This document shows positions 34,813 through 43,841 of a stretch of DNA of 64,000 nt, piece after piece; the stretch's first letter is position 1; each line of letters opens with the position of its first letter. The stretch comes from Bordetella parapertussis (GTDB lineage: Bacteria; Pseudomonadota; Gammaproteobacteria; Burkholderiales; Burkholderiaceae_D). The stretch covers positions 62,001 through 126,000 of the forward strand of contig CAMBFZ010000003.1 of NCBI GenBank assembly GCA_945866125.1, in the 5' to 3' direction. The notes beneath the pieces were generated by a model, which did no database searches, was not told the DNA's origin, and worked only from the letters and a program-made list of their open reading frames with translations. The position numbers and the translations under genes are program-made.

Positions 34813-36066
34813 TTACTTCTTGTCGAAGATGTCCATCGGGCAGATTGTCGAGACCAGATAGTTTGGCACATCGACGACGTTACCAACACGCAGATCGCAA
34901 GCGACGCTGGTGACGACATACGCCTGCTCTTTAGACAGATTCTTGGTGGCTTGCAGCCAGTCCAGCATCTGAATCAGGGAGTTACGCGCAGCCAAAGTCA
35001 GGTCATTGGACAGATTGGTCAATGGCTTGATTTTTTCGCTATCCAGATAAGCCCATTGTGGTGGAACTTCGCCGGCGTTTTTGAACGGATAGCCCACGGT
35101 AGCGTGGAAGCTGTCCGGCTCAAGCTTCTTGATCTGCGAGCCGCCTTCAAACTGCGGTTGCTTGATCAGGGAAGCCATGCCTTTACGAATCTCGGTAGAG
35201 ACCGTCACGACCGCACCCATTTCAATGGCGGTACCAGCAACTTCGCCGTCGCCCTGTGCGTAGTGCACGTCGCCGATGAAGAAACCGCAACCATCAACGA
35301 AGCAAGGCAACAGCAGCGTGGTGCCAGCAACCATCTGCTTGACGTCCATGTTACCGCCGTTTTCACGCGGTGGAATCGTGCGCAGGCATTTGTCTTTGTT
35401 GCTGCCGTTAGGGCCGCAAACTTCAGGTGGACGTGCGCCAGTTGGTTCAGGTGGCAAAGCAACGCCGCCCGCTTTGGCTAACTGGGCTTCACGCGCCAAC
35501 CATTTTTCTACTTCAGGCTCGCCGGGCATCACGCCAACTGAACCCATGAAACCATTCATCGGGATGCGAACGCCAGGCATTTGCTCTGACACTGCTTCGA
35601 GACGATTGAGCTTCCAGTTCGCCACAAAAGGCGTCGGGAACATGTCTGGCAAGAAGCCAAAGCCCGGGATGATCGTGGTGTAACCATACTCATCAGGATT
35701 GATGTCGATGAGTTTGATGGCCAGCACGTCGCCACGCTTTGCGCCTTCGATATAGATCGGGCCCGTCATCGGGTGGATCAGATTCAAATCGATCGCCGTG
35801 ACATCTTTTGGCTTTGAATTGATATTGAGGTTAGAGTCGAGCGCATCACGGGTATGCACAACGATCGTCTGGCCTGGCTTGGCACGTGCCACCGGCTTGA
35901 TGGCCGGATGATAGCGGTTGAAGCAGTTTGGATCCTGCTCGCAGTGCACGCCTTTCTTTTTGACTTCTACGACCGACTGTGTCTTCACGTCGGTCGTGTC
36001 TGCCAAGACAAACTGGCTAAAGCCCGCTGCCGCTGCAGCAACGAGCAAGGTAGGAATTAAACGCAT
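34813..36066 (-). CDS. Secreted acetamidase/formamidase
   Basis: The 417-residue protein, from the ATG at 36066, has a signal peptide (LLVAAAAAGFSQFVLA). The frame is open to 36102, but 36066 has a GGAGA ribosome site six bases away. It has FmdA/AmdA-family landmarks: HTRDALDSNL, GPIYIEGAKRGDVLAI and a GDVHYAQGDGEV loop. The family hydrolyses formamide or acetamide to ammonia and the acid. Export to the periplasm and a Cys-containing insert near residues 240-260 are unusual relative to cytoplasmic homologues. Confidence 0.85.
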   Translation of the reverse strand: MRLIPTLLVAAAAAGFSQFVLADTTDVKTQSVVEVKKKGVHCEQDPNCFNRYHPAIKPVARAKPGQTIVVHTRDALDSNLNINSKPKDVTAIDLNLIHPMTGPIYIEGAKRGDVLAIKLIDINPDEYGYTTIIPGFGFLPDMFPTPFVANWKLNRLEAVSEQMPGVRIPMNGFMGSVGVMPGEPEVEKWLAREAQLAKAGGVALPPEPTGARPPEVCGPNGSNKDKCLRTIPPRENGGNMDVKQMVAGTTLLLPCFVDGCGFFIGDVHYAQGDGEVAGTAIEMGAVVTVSTEIRKGMASLIKQPQFEGGSQIKKLEPDSFHATVGYPFKNAGEVPPQWAYLDSEKIKPLTNLSNDLTLAARNSLIQMLDWLQATKNLSKEQAYVVTSVACDLRVGNVVDVPNYLVSTICPMDIFDKK

Positions 36067-36319
36067 GGAGTTCTCCGGAAAAAGGGGAATTTTTAAAAAC
36101 ATCTTGTGCTTTTTTTAACAATTTTGTTGGCCACACCTTGATACGTGCGACAAGAGGGTTTTAACAAAACCGATAGTTTTTGTCTAATAGAATTTTCCAT
36201 GCCGGCAATAGTAGTTTCTTTAATAGGGATCTTAATCAAACAATTAGGCCTCAAATAGTTTATTGATTTATATTTTGTATTCAGGTAGAGTGACACTTCT
36301 TTTGACAATTCTCACTTCT

Positions 36320-36652
36320 ATGATCATGACGCAGGATTTTAATTTACCAGCCATGCGCACCGCTGCCAACGCGGCGTGCGGTCTGATGCGGGTGCTCTCC
36401 AACCCCGACCGGTTAATGCTGTTGTGTCAGCTGGCCGCCGGTGAACGTCGAGTGGGCGAACTCGAAACACTACTTGATATTCAACAGCCGACTTTGTCGC
36501 AGCAACTTGCCGTCTTGCGCGACGAGTCGCTGGTGGAAACCCGCCGCGAAGGCAAACAGATTTATTACCGTATCGCCAGCCCGGCCGCCCTGGCCATGAT
36601 GGCGGTGCTGTACGACCAATTTTGCGAAAAACCTGAAGGAGAAACAGCATGA
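36320..36652 (+). CDS. ArsR-family regulator of the sulfur operon
   Basis: This 110-residue winged-helix protein has LMRVLSNPDRLMLLCQLAAGE, then QPTLSQQLAVLRDESLVETRREGKQIYYRI. From ATG 36320 (or 36326) the size is right; the frame upstream to 36263 looks like a run-in. It resembles BigR/SqrR-type sulfide sensors; a Cys at residue 20 and another at 103 could serve, which is inference. Its stop overlaps the next gene. Confidence 0.85.
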   Translation: MIMTQDFNLPAMRTAANAACGLMRVLSNPDRLMLLCQLAAGERRVGELETLLDIQQPTLSQQLAVLRDESLVETRREGKQIYYRIASPAALAMMAVLYDQFCEKPEGETA

Positions 36653-37080
36653 CCATCGATTGGACGCATTTCACGCCGGGCTTGTCGCTGTTAGGCGGCG
36701 TACTTATCGGCGCAGCATCGGCGCTGTTCGTGCTCGCCAATGGCCGTATCGCCGGTATCAGCGGCATTTTGGGTGGCCTGTTACGTCCGCGAACGGGTGA
36801 CTTGATGTGGCGTGTCGCCTTTTTGGCTGGCTTGATTGTTGCCCCACTAGCACTGCTGCCCTTTGTACCACCCGTCATTGCCACCATTGATGCGGGCACC
36901 GAGGTACTAATCGTTGCCGGTTTGTTAGTGGGTGTTGGCACGCGCTATGGGGCCGGTTGTACCAGCGGCCATGGGGTCTGCGGTTTGTCGCGACTCTCCC
37001 CGCGCTCCCTTGTGGCAACAATGGCCTTTATGGGCGCCGGTATGGCTGCCGTTTTTGTGATGCGTCATCTGCTTGCTTGA
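36649..37080 (+). CDS. YeeE/YedE-family membrane protein, first copy
   Basis: The 143-residue product has four or five membrane helices and the sulfur-transport motif GAGCTSGHGVCG. Such proteins move thiosulfate or related sulfur compounds. It follows the ArsR gene with a 4-base overlap and precedes a second half-size homologue, the PmpA/PmpB arrangement. Confidence 0.88.
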   Translation: MTIDWTHFTPGLSLLGGVLIGAASALFVLANGRIAGISGILGGLLRPRTGDLMWRVAFLAGLIVAPLALLPFVPPVIATIDAGTEVLIVAGLLVGVGTRYGAGCTSGHGVCGLSRLSPRSLVATMAFMGAGMAAVFVMRHLLA

Positions 37081-37095
37081 TTTCAGGAGAACACT

Positions 37096-37548
37096 GTGAA
37101 AAAACATACTGATACCCTATCAGCCTTCCTCGTCGGCCTGATCTTTGGCATCGGCCTTATTTTTGGCGGCATGACCGACCCGGCCAAAGTGGTCGGCTTT
37201 CTGGATATCGGCGGCAACTGGGATCCCTCGCTGGCGTTTGTAATGGGCGGCGCCATTTTGGTCGGCGTGGTGGCTTTTCGCTTTGCCAGACAACGGACAT
37301 CGAGCTTTATTGGTGGCGCCATGCACCTGCCCACCAGCAGCGACATCGACCGCCGGCTCGTGATCGGCAGCTTGCTGTTTGGCGTCGGCTGGGGCATGGC
37401 CGGTTTTTGCCCGGGCCCGGCACTAACGTCCTTGGGAACGGGCAATCCGAAGGCCGTCATTTTTGTGCTGGCAATGGTAGCGGGTATGGCACTATTTGAA
37501 TTCGCCGACCGTTTTTGGCATCAGCCGCGTCGCGCCGGCGCCATGTAA
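37096..37548 (+). CDS. YeeE/YedE-family membrane protein, second copy
   Basis: The 150-residue product is the partner of the preceding gene. It has GLIFGIGLIFGGMTDPAKVVGFLD and a MAGFCPGPALTSLGTGN motif with a conserved Cys. The pair is likely to form one transporter for a reduced sulfur compound. Confidence 0.88.
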   Translation: MKKHTDTLSAFLVGLIFGIGLIFGGMTDPAKVVGFLDIGGNWDPSLAFVMGGAILVGVVAFRFARQRTSSFIGGAMHLPTSSDIDRRLVIGSLLFGVGWGMAGFCPGPALTSLGTGNPKAVIFVLAMVAGMALFEFADRFWHQPRRAGAM

Positions 37549-37577
37549 TATTTTTTTCACCAGCCAAGGAGAAGACT

Positions 37578-37781
37578 ATGAAAGCTAATGTCGGTACCAC
37601 AGACCGAGCACTGCGCATCTTTGCGGGTAGCTTGCTCATATTGCTCGCGCTGCTTAATGTTATCGGGCCTTGGGGCTGGTTGGGATTGATCCCGATTGCG
37701 ACAGGCACGCTACGTTTCTGCCCGCTCTACACGATCTTGGGGCTGCGCACCTGCCCTGCTCCCGCTGCCGAGGACGCATGA
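37578..37781 (+). CDS. DUF2892 small membrane protein (YgaP C-terminal-like)
   Basis: The true start is the ATG at 37578 with an AAGGAGAAG site, giving 67 residues with two membrane helices (ALRIFAGSLLILLALLNVI and GLIPIATGTLRF). The FCPLYTILGLRTC end matches the DUF2892 domain attached to YgaP rhodanese. It fits the sulfur theme. Its stop overlaps the methyltransferase start. Confidence 0.88.
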   Translation: MKANVGTTDRALRIFAGSLLILLALLNVIGPWGWLGLIPIATGTLRFCPLYTILGLRTCPAPAAEDA

Positions 37782-38407
37782 GCGCTGCTTTCGCCAATCC
37801 GGCCCAGACTTGGGACAAACGCTTTTCTACCGACGACTATATCTTCGGCACCGCGCCCAATGTCTGGCTGGCCCGGCATGCCAAGCTGATCGCACCGGGT
37901 GGGCGCGCGTTAGCGGTGGCCGATGGCGAGGGGCGCAATAGCGTCTGGCTAGCGCAGCAAGGCATGCAGGTTGATGCGTTTGATATTGCGGCAGTGGGCG
38001 TGGCCAAGGCACAAAAGCTTGCTGCACAACAGCAGGCTACGGTGAACTATGCGGTGTGCGGTTGCGAAGACTGGCCCTGGCAAACAGCACAGTACGATTT
38101 GGTGGCGGCGATCTTCATTCAGTTTGCCGATCCCGACGCCCGCGCGGTGCTGTTTGCCCAGCTGATCGACACCCTAAAGCCAGGTGGTGTATTGCTTTTG
38201 CAAGGCTACACACCCCAACAGCTTGCATACAAAACCGGTGGCCCACCGCTGCTCTCGCATCTGTACACGGACGCCTTGTTACGTGAGGCTTTCTCGGACA
38301 TCGAAATCATAGAACTCGACAGCTACGAAGAGGTGCTGCACGAAGGCACGCAGCATAGCGGGCAGTCGGCACTGATCGGCATGGTGGCACGAAAAAAACC
38401 GACTTAA
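37778..38407 (+). CDS. Class I methyltransferase of the sulfur operon
   Basis: Starting at ATG 37778, the 209-residue protein opens with TWDKRFSTDDYIFGTAPN and has a SAM-binding stretch (ALAVADGEGRNSVWLAQQG). It resembles TehB/TPMT-like thiol and tellurite methyltransferases. Being last in the ArsR-YeeE-DUF2892 operon hints that it methylates a sulfide or thiol, which is inference. It is too short and differs in motif from BioC, although bioF and bioD are convergent. Confidence 0.8.
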   Translation: MSAAFANPAQTWDKRFSTDDYIFGTAPNVWLARHAKLIAPGGRALAVADGEGRNSVWLAQQGMQVDAFDIAAVGVAKAQKLAAQQQATVNYAVCGCEDWPWQTAQYDLVAAIFIQFADPDARAVLFAQLIDTLKPGGVLLLQGYTPQQLAYKTGGPPLLSHLYTDALLREAFSDIEIIELDSYEEVLHEGTQHSGQSALIGMVARKKPT

Positions 38408-38418
38408 TTTTTAGACGA

Positions 38419-39117
38419 TCACGCCACCGGCCACGTCGGCAGGCGTGAAAAATCCAGACAGTCGGCCGCGGCTGCGGCGCTTGGCACAGCCATCCACGGC
38501 AGCACCCCAAGCAAAGGCGCCGGCAAGCGCGCTTGTAGCGCCAGCAAGTTGGCCTCTTGATGCGGCATCGTCACATCGATCTGATTGGCCACCCAGCCAA
38601 CTAATCTTAATCCGCGCGCGGCGATGGCTTCTGCAGTCAGCAGCGCATGGTTAATACAGCCAAGCCGCAAGCCCACCACCAGAATCAAATCGAGATCAAG
38701 CTGCGCAGCCAGATCAGCGGTATCGACCTGTGCATTCAGGGGCACGCGAAATCCGCCTACGCCTTCGACCACGACCGCATCCGTTAATTGCGCCACCTGC
38801 TGATAGCAGCGTAATAAATGCGCCGCATCGATCTCCACCTGTTCGAGTGCGGCCGCAATATGGGGCGCGGCGGCTTCGTGCAGCAGGTACGGTGTCGTCA
38901 GCTCACGCGGCAGACTAGTACCAGACTCGGCCGCAAGCAGCGCCACATCGTCGTTGACCATGACGCCATCAATCAACACGGTGCCAGCGGCAACGGGCTT
39001 GACGCCGGTGGCCGGTAAACCGGCACGGTTTAATGCATGCAAAAACGCCGCTGCCACCAAGGTCTTGCCTACACCGGTATCGGTGCCGGTAATAAAACAC
39101 GAAAATCGCAGGCTCAT
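38419..39117 (-). CDS. bioD: Dethiobiotin synthase BioD
   Basis: The 232 residues start with the BioD P-loop GTDTGVGKT (11-19) and contain VEGVGGFRVPL and the LRLGCINHALL stretch. The enzyme closes the ureido ring of dethiobiotin from DAPA using ATP and CO2. It overlaps bioF by 4 bases. Confidence 0.95.
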   Translation of the reverse strand: MSLRFSCFITGTDTGVGKTLVAAAFLHALNRAGLPATGVKPVAAGTVLIDGVMVNDDVALLAAESGTSLPRELTTPYLLHEAAAPHIAAALEQVEIDAAHLLRCYQQVAQLTDAVVVEGVGGFRVPLNAQVDTADLAAQLDLDLILVVGLRLGCINHALLTAEAIAARGLRLVGWVANQIDVTMPHQEANLLALQARLPAPLLGVLPWMAVPSAAAAADCLDFSRLPTWPVA

Positions 39118-40310
39118 GGTGAAGGGGCTTCCAGTCGGTTAATGGCGTGGGCAAGCTGCGCAACTTGTGCGCCGGTATGCGCGGCAGAGAGCGTGACACG
39201 CAGTCTTGCGGTGTGCAAGGGCACCGTCGGCGGACGAATCGCTGCCACCCACAAACCCTGCTCGCGCAAGGCAGTACCGGCATCGATGGTGGCCTGATTG
39301 GCACCAATCACAATCGGCTGTATCGGCGTTGTTGAAGGCAGCAGATGCCAGTTTTGCAGTTGCAAGGCGGCGCGAAATTGGGTGATCAGTTGCTGCAAGT
39401 GCGCTCGCAGACGCGCGCCCTCGGGGCCCGCGATAATGTCAACGCTGGCCAGCAGCGCATGCGCCAACGCGGGCGGTGCAGCAGTGCTGTAAATATAAGG
39501 CCGGGCGCGCTGCACCAGCCATTCAATGACAGTGGCGTGGGCCGCGACAAACGCGCCCCCGACGCCAGCGGCTTTGCCCAAGGTGCCGATATAAATAAGC
39601 TGGGGCGAGCGCAACGCAAAATGTTCGAGTACGCCGGCACCATGGGCACCGAGTACGCCAAAGCCATGCGCATCGTCCACCACACACCACGCCCCATGTC
39701 GTTCGCACAGTGCCAGCAATGCCGGCAATGGCGCAATATCACCTTCCATACTAAAGACGCTGTCGGTGACGACAAGTTTGGTGGCGGCGGTGCTGGCACT
39801 CAGCATTACGTCGAGCTGTTGCAAATCGCCATGCGGATACACCTGCACCGCGGCGCGCGACAGACGCGCCCCGTCAATCAGCGACGCATGATTGAATGCT
39901 TCTGAAAAAATCGCAGCATCCTTGCCGGCCAAGGCAGTCAGTGTCGCCAGATTGGCCAAGTAACCGGTGCAAAAATAAAGCGTGCGCACGGTGTCAATAT
40001 GCGCATCGAATAAGGCAGCCAGTCGTTCTTCCAATGCGGCGTGCGCACGCGAATGCCCACTGATTAAGTGCGAGGCCCCACTGCCGACACCATACAAGGA
40101 CGCGCCCTGCTGCAAGGCCTCAATGACACGCGGATGCGCTGCCAAGCCCAGATAATCATTACTGCAAAACGCCAGCATCGATTTGCCATCCACATGTACT
40201 GTCGGTGCGCAAGGCGTCTCGGTGGTGCGCAGCACGCGGCGTAATTGATTGGAATCGAGTGCATCAAGTTGCTGCTGTAATTGCCGCAGCAAGGAAAATT
40301 CAGGCGTCAT
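39114..40310 (-). CDS. bioF: 8-amino-7-oxononanoate synthase BioF
   Basis: At 398 residues this is BioF-sized, with the PLP Lys at 246 in GTLGKAAGVGG, VDDAHGFGVLG, and FCSNDYLGLA near the start. It condenses pimeloyl-ACP and alanine. Its start overlaps the stop of the enoyl-CoA hydratase by 11 bases, so the genes may be transcribed together. bioA and bioB are not nearby. Confidence 0.95.
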   Translation of the reverse strand: MTPEFSLLRQLQQQLDALDSNQLRRVLRTTETPCAPTVHVDGKSMLAFCSNDYLGLAAHPRVIEALQQGASLYGVGSGASHLISGHSRAHAALEERLAALFDAHIDTVRTLYFCTGYLANLATLTALAGKDAAIFSEAFNHASLIDGARLSRAAVQVYPHGDLQQLDVMLSASTAATKLVVTDSVFSMEGDIAPLPALLALCERHGAWCVVDDAHGFGVLGAHGAGVLEHFALRSPQLIYIGTLGKAAGVGGAFVAAHATVIEWLVQRARPYIYSTAAPPALAHALLASVDIIAGPEGARLRAHLQQLITQFRAALQLQNWHLLPSTTPIQPIVIGANQATIDAGTALREQGLWVAAIRPPTVPLHTARLRVTLSAAHTGAQVAQLAHAINRLEAPSP

Positions 40311-41121
40311 GCGAAGCGTCGGTCAGCCAAGAGGGTTTACGTTTTTGCAGAAAAGCCTGCACGCCTTCGCGCCCTTGCTCAGAGGCGCGGATCTCGGCAA
40401 TCCGGCGCACGGTGTCGGCGATGAGTGCGGGTTCAATCAGCTCGCCGGCCACATCATGCAGCAAGCGCTTGGCCTCACCCACAGCATGCGGGCTGCAGGT
40501 CAGCAGCGATTGCACCAAAGCGTCGAGTGCGTGATCAAGCGTGTCGTCGGTGGCCAGCTCGTGCACCAGCCCGATCGCATGCGCGGTGGCCGCAGTAAAA
40601 CGCTCCGCCGTTAAAAAATAACGGTGCGTAGCCCGCTCGCCGATGGCCCGAATCACATAGGGCGAGATGGTGGCAGGGATCAGACCTAGCCGCACTTCCG
40701 AGAGACAAAAGCCAGCGCTCTCTTGCGCCACCGCGATATCGCAGGCAGCAACAAGCCCCATGCCACCGGCATAGCAATCGCCTTGTACGCGTGCGACCGT
40801 CGGCTTGCTGCACCGATAAATCGCCTGCAACATATCGGCCAATGCGGCGGCATCGGCAAGATTTTCGGCATCGGTGTAGCCGGCCATTTTTTTCATCCAG
40901 TTCAGATCGGCACCGGCGCAAAATGCCGGACCGCGCGCACCCAGCACCACCACACGCACCCCGCGATCCTGATCCAGCGCACGAAACGCGTGCGCAATCT
41001 CGGCAATGGCGGTTTCATTAAACGCATTCCGCACCTCAGCACGATTAAGCCAAATTGTCGCCGCCATCCCGTCGCGGGTAATTTCCAGTGTCTGATAGTG
41101 ATGGTCTTGCTGGTTGTGCAT
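40300..41121 (-). CDS. Enoyl-CoA hydratase, LiuC-like
   Basis: The 273 residues belong to the crotonase family. The oxyanion-hole segments are AFCAGADLNWMKKM and a DCYAGGMGLVAACD stretch. The ADLNWMKKM motif is typical of methylglutaconyl-CoA hydratase (leucine breakdown), but the other liu genes are absent here. Overlap with bioF suggests shared transcription rather than shared function. Confidence 0.85.
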   Translation of the reverse strand: MHNQQDHHYQTLEITRDGMAATIWLNRAEVRNAFNETAIAEIAHAFRALDQDRGVRVVVLGARGPAFCAGADLNWMKKMAGYTDAENLADAAALADMLQAIYRCSKPTVARVQGDCYAGGMGLVAACDIAVAQESAGFCLSEVRLGLIPATISPYVIRAIGERATHRYFLTAERFTAATAHAIGLVHELATDDTLDHALDALVQSLLTCSPHAVGEAKRLLHDVAGELIEPALIADTVRRIAEIRASEQGREGVQAFLQKRKPSWLTDASHDA

Positions 41122-41161
41122 CGTCAGGTTCCTTGAACGCTCAGGCTAGTCAGGCACAATC

Positions 41162-41806
41162 TCACTGCCCACCCGAAGCCTTGGGCTTGATCAAATCATG
41201 CGGATTGTCGAGCCGCAGACGAGGCCGATTCGGCTCGACCGCAGTCAACGGCGCGACTTCTTGCATGTCGGCCAGACAGCGTAGCGCAAGCTGCTGGTAT
41301 TCGTGCGTACCACGGCTCTTCCATTTGATCTCGTCGTCAGAAAGGGTGCGCATCACCTTGGCGGGCATGCCCATGACAAGACTGCGCGGTGGCACCACCA
41401 TGCCGGTTTTAACAAATGACATCGCCGCCACAATCGACGACTCACCAATGACGGCGCCGTCCATCACCACTGCATTCATCCCCACCAGCGCATTACGCCC
41501 CACGCGGGCACCATGAATGACGGCACCATGACCGACGTGACCATCGACCTCGATAATGGTGTCGCTACCCGGAAAGCCGTGCACGACGCAGGTGTCTTGC
41601 AAGTTAGCGCCCTCTTCCATAATGAGGCGGCCAAAGTCGCCCCGCAAACACGCCAGCGGGCCGACATAGCAGCGCGGGCCGATGATGACATCGCCAATCA
41701 GTACCGCTGTCGGATGCACAAAGGCGCTCGGGTCAATGACCGGCGTCACACCGCCGATGGCATAGACCTTGGGGCCGCTTAACGAGGTAGGCAGTGGGTG
41801 ACTCAT
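41162..41806 (-). CDS. paaY: PaaY-like hexapeptide-repeat protein
   Basis: This 214-residue protein has left-handed beta-helix repeats (FVHPTAVLIGDVIIGPRCYVGPLACLRG) and an NLQDTCVVHGFPG segment, with metal-binding His as in gamma-carbonic anhydrases. Length and C-terminal tail (KWKSRGTHEYQQL) match PaaY, a thioesterase from phenylacetate degradation; no other paa genes are present, so the name is tentative. It overlaps the oxidoreductase gene by 4 bases. Confidence 0.75.
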   Translation of the reverse strand: MSHPLPTSLSGPKVYAIGGVTPVIDPSAFVHPTAVLIGDVIIGPRCYVGPLACLRGDFGRLIMEEGANLQDTCVVHGFPGSDTIIEVDGHVGHGAVIHGARVGRNALVGMNAVVMDGAVIGESSIVAAMSFVKTGMVVPPRSLVMGMPAKVMRTLSDDEIKWKSRGTHEYQQLALRCLADMQEVAPLTAVEPNRPRLRLDNPHDLIKPKASGGQ

Positions 41807-42783
41807 TGCTGGGGCAAAATAACGATCTTGCCGGTGACTTTGCGCGAGGCCATATCATTCAGGGCTTGGGGTGTATCGGCGAGCGCGTAACGGCCTGAAA
41901 TGTGCGGTCGGATTTTTCCCTCGCCCAGCCAAGTCATTAGTTCGTGCATGGCGGCGATATTGTGGGCCGCTTCGCGTTTGGCAAATTCGCCCCAGAACAC
42001 GCCGACGATGGACGCCCCTTTGAGCAGCGGCAAATTAAGCGGGATCTTCGGAATGTCGCCGTTGGCAAAACCAATGACCAGATAGCGTCCACGCCATGCT
42101 ATCGAACGGAAAGCGGGCTCAGTGTAGCCGCCGCCAACCGGGTCATACACGACGTCGGGACCTTTGCCATCGGTAGCAGCCTTGATGGCTTCGCGCAGGT
42201 CTTCGGTGGTGTAATTGATTAGCACATCGGCGCCATGTTCTTTGCAGACGGCGAGCTTTTCAGCAGTCGATGCGGCGGCAATCACGCGCGCCCCCAGTGC
42301 CTTGCCAATCTCGATGGCAGCCAGACCAACGCCACCGGCAGCGCCCAACACCAGCATGGTTTCGCCGGCTTTCAATTGGGCACGGTCGACAATGGCATGA
42401 TGCGAAGTACCGTAGGTCAGCGTAATGGCGGCAGCAATATCGAAATCCATGCCCGGCGCCATCGGCATCACCGTGTGTGCGGCTGCCACAACTTGCTGCG
42501 CAAACGCGCCTTGCGGCACGAACGCAAATACCCGGTCACCAACGTGAAATTGGGTTACGCCCGCGCCGACTGCGCGCACCGTCCCTGCGAGCTCATTGCC
42601 CGGTGTAAAAGGCAGCGCCGGCTTGAACTGATATTTGTTTTGAATGATCAGTACATCCGGAAAATTCACGCCGGCGGCCATGATGTCGATGACGACTTCG
42701 CCTGCGGCAGGAACCAGATCTGGCTGCTGTTCAACGATCAGCGTTTCGGGCAAGCCCCACGCTTTGCATACGATGGCTTTCAT
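41803..42783 (-). CDS. NADPH:quinone oxidoreductase-like enzyme
   Basis: The 326-residue protein is of the zinc-independent MDR family: GVNFPDVLIIQNKYQ near the start, GNELAGTVRAVG, and the NADPH-binding VLGAAGGVGLAAIEIGKALG. It reduces quinones or enones; the exact substrate is unknown. It lies between paaY-like and enoyl-CoA hydratase/isomerase genes on the same strand. Confidence 0.88.
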   Translation of the reverse strand: MKAIVCKAWGLPETLIVEQQPDLVPAAGEVVIDIMAAGVNFPDVLIIQNKYQFKPALPFTPGNELAGTVRAVGAGVTQFHVGDRVFAFVPQGAFAQQVVAAAHTVMPMAPGMDFDIAAAITLTYGTSHHAIVDRAQLKAGETMLVLGAAGGVGLAAIEIGKALGARVIAAASTAEKLAVCKEHGADVLINYTTEDLREAIKAATDGKGPDVVYDPVGGGYTEPAFRSIAWRGRYLVIGFANGDIPKIPLNLPLLKGASIVGVFWGEFAKREAAHNIAAMHELMTWLGEGKIRPHISGRYALADTPQALNDMASRKVTGKIVILPQQ

Positions 42784-42821
42784 AAGTCTCCTGTTTTTAT
42801 CTTGATGGGTGTGCGATGTTT

Positions 42822-43604
42822 TTACAAAAATTGTGGCGCACGTTTTTCCATGAACGCTCGGATACCTTCCTGGCCATCAACACTGTCGCCCGAGGCGACC
42901 ATGAAGCCAGACTCCATCGCCAGATGTTCGGACAGCGTGTTGTGAGAAGCCTGCCCAATCAGTGTCTTGATACGTGCCTGCGCTAGTGAGGGCCCCTTTG
43001 ACAACTGGGTGGCCAGTGCACGCGCGGCTTGTGCCAGTGTCGCATCCGGATGCACCGCATCGACCAGACCAAGCTGCAAACATTCGGCAGCACCAATCGG
43101 CCGGTTGCTCAGGTAAATATCTTTGGCGCGCGCGCTGCCCACCCGCTGCGTGACAAACCAGGAGCCCCCTGCGTCGGGCGTCAATCCTATCGCCGAATAG
43201 CCGCCGCGTAGTTTCATTGATTCGGCTGCAAGTACCAGATCGGCGCACAAGGCCAGACCGATTCCGCCACCACCGACCGGGCCATTTAAGGCACTCACAA
43301 CCGGGATGCTCAGCTCGCCGATCAGTGCGATGGCGGCATGCACCGGCTGGATCAATTCTTCCAAAATCGCCGGTAAAGAACGGCTGCTATCACTCATGCT
43401 GTTGATGTCGCCACCAGCGCAGAACTGCTTGCCATTGGCCGTGATGAGCAAGGCCCGCACCGACGGATCGCCGCCAACCTGTTCAACGGCAGCGTGAAAC
43501 GCCTGCGCCATGGCCATATCGAGCACATTGGCCCGGCTTGGATTATTGAGGGTGATGATCGCGAGCGCGTGATCTCGTTCGACGATGAGCGGTGCGGCTG
43601 ACAT
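42822..43604 (-). CDS. Enoyl-CoA hydratase/isomerase
   Basis: I choose the ATG at 43604, giving 260 residues, because the 24 residues upstream of it are unlike a crotonase. The family motifs are QFCAGGDINSMSD and a NGPVGGGGIGLALCAD loop. It probably hydrates or isomerises an acyl-CoA like the PaaG group, but substrate cannot be read. It is first in the reverse-strand acyl-CoA cluster. Confidence 0.87.
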   Translation of the reverse strand: MSAAPLIVERDHALAIITLNNPSRANVLDMAMAQAFHAAVEQVGGDPSVRALLITANGKQFCAGGDINSMSDSSRSLPAILEELIQPVHAAIALIGELSIPVVSALNGPVGGGGIGLALCADLVLAAESMKLRGGYSAIGLTPDAGGSWFVTQRVGSARAKDIYLSNRPIGAAECLQLGLVDAVHPDATLAQAARALATQLSKGPSLAQARIKTLIGQASHNTLSEHLAMESGFMVASGDSVDGQEGIRAFMEKRAPQFL

Positions 43605-43790
43605 AAGGCAGAACTCCCAGGCAGATAAGAGAAAGAATAAAAAAAGTCGCACAGCGAAAGAGCGCCATTCTAACAAGCCGGCGTACTTCGGACGGTGCAG
43701 CGGGAAGTTTTCCCATTTTAAATTGGCGCCGATCGCTTTATGCTCGGCGCACTGTCAGCGAAGTTTCGCCTCGCGGATCAGTAGAGACCA

Positions 43791-43807
43791 AGACGATTGA
43801 ATCGTCT
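43791..43807. promoter_or_regulatory. 17-base dyad upstream of the TonB-receptor gene
   Basis: AGACGATTGAATCGTCT is a perfect inverted repeat of 8 bases around a single G, 35 bases before the receptor start. It could be an operator or a leader hairpin. No regulator can be named. Confidence 0.45.
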
Positions 43808-43841
43808 GACTTACTAAAAAAGCATTTATTAAAATAAAATC

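Noticed and set aside
36157..36171. GGTTTTAACAAAACC dyad between the acetamidase and ArsR genes
   Set aside because: It is short, AT-rich and not clearly placed over a promoter, so it may be chance.
37778..38407. Methyltransferase convergent with bioD as a candidate BioC
   Set aside because: It is too short for BioC, belongs to the ArsR-YeeE operon by overlap, and looks like thiol/tellurite methyltransferases.
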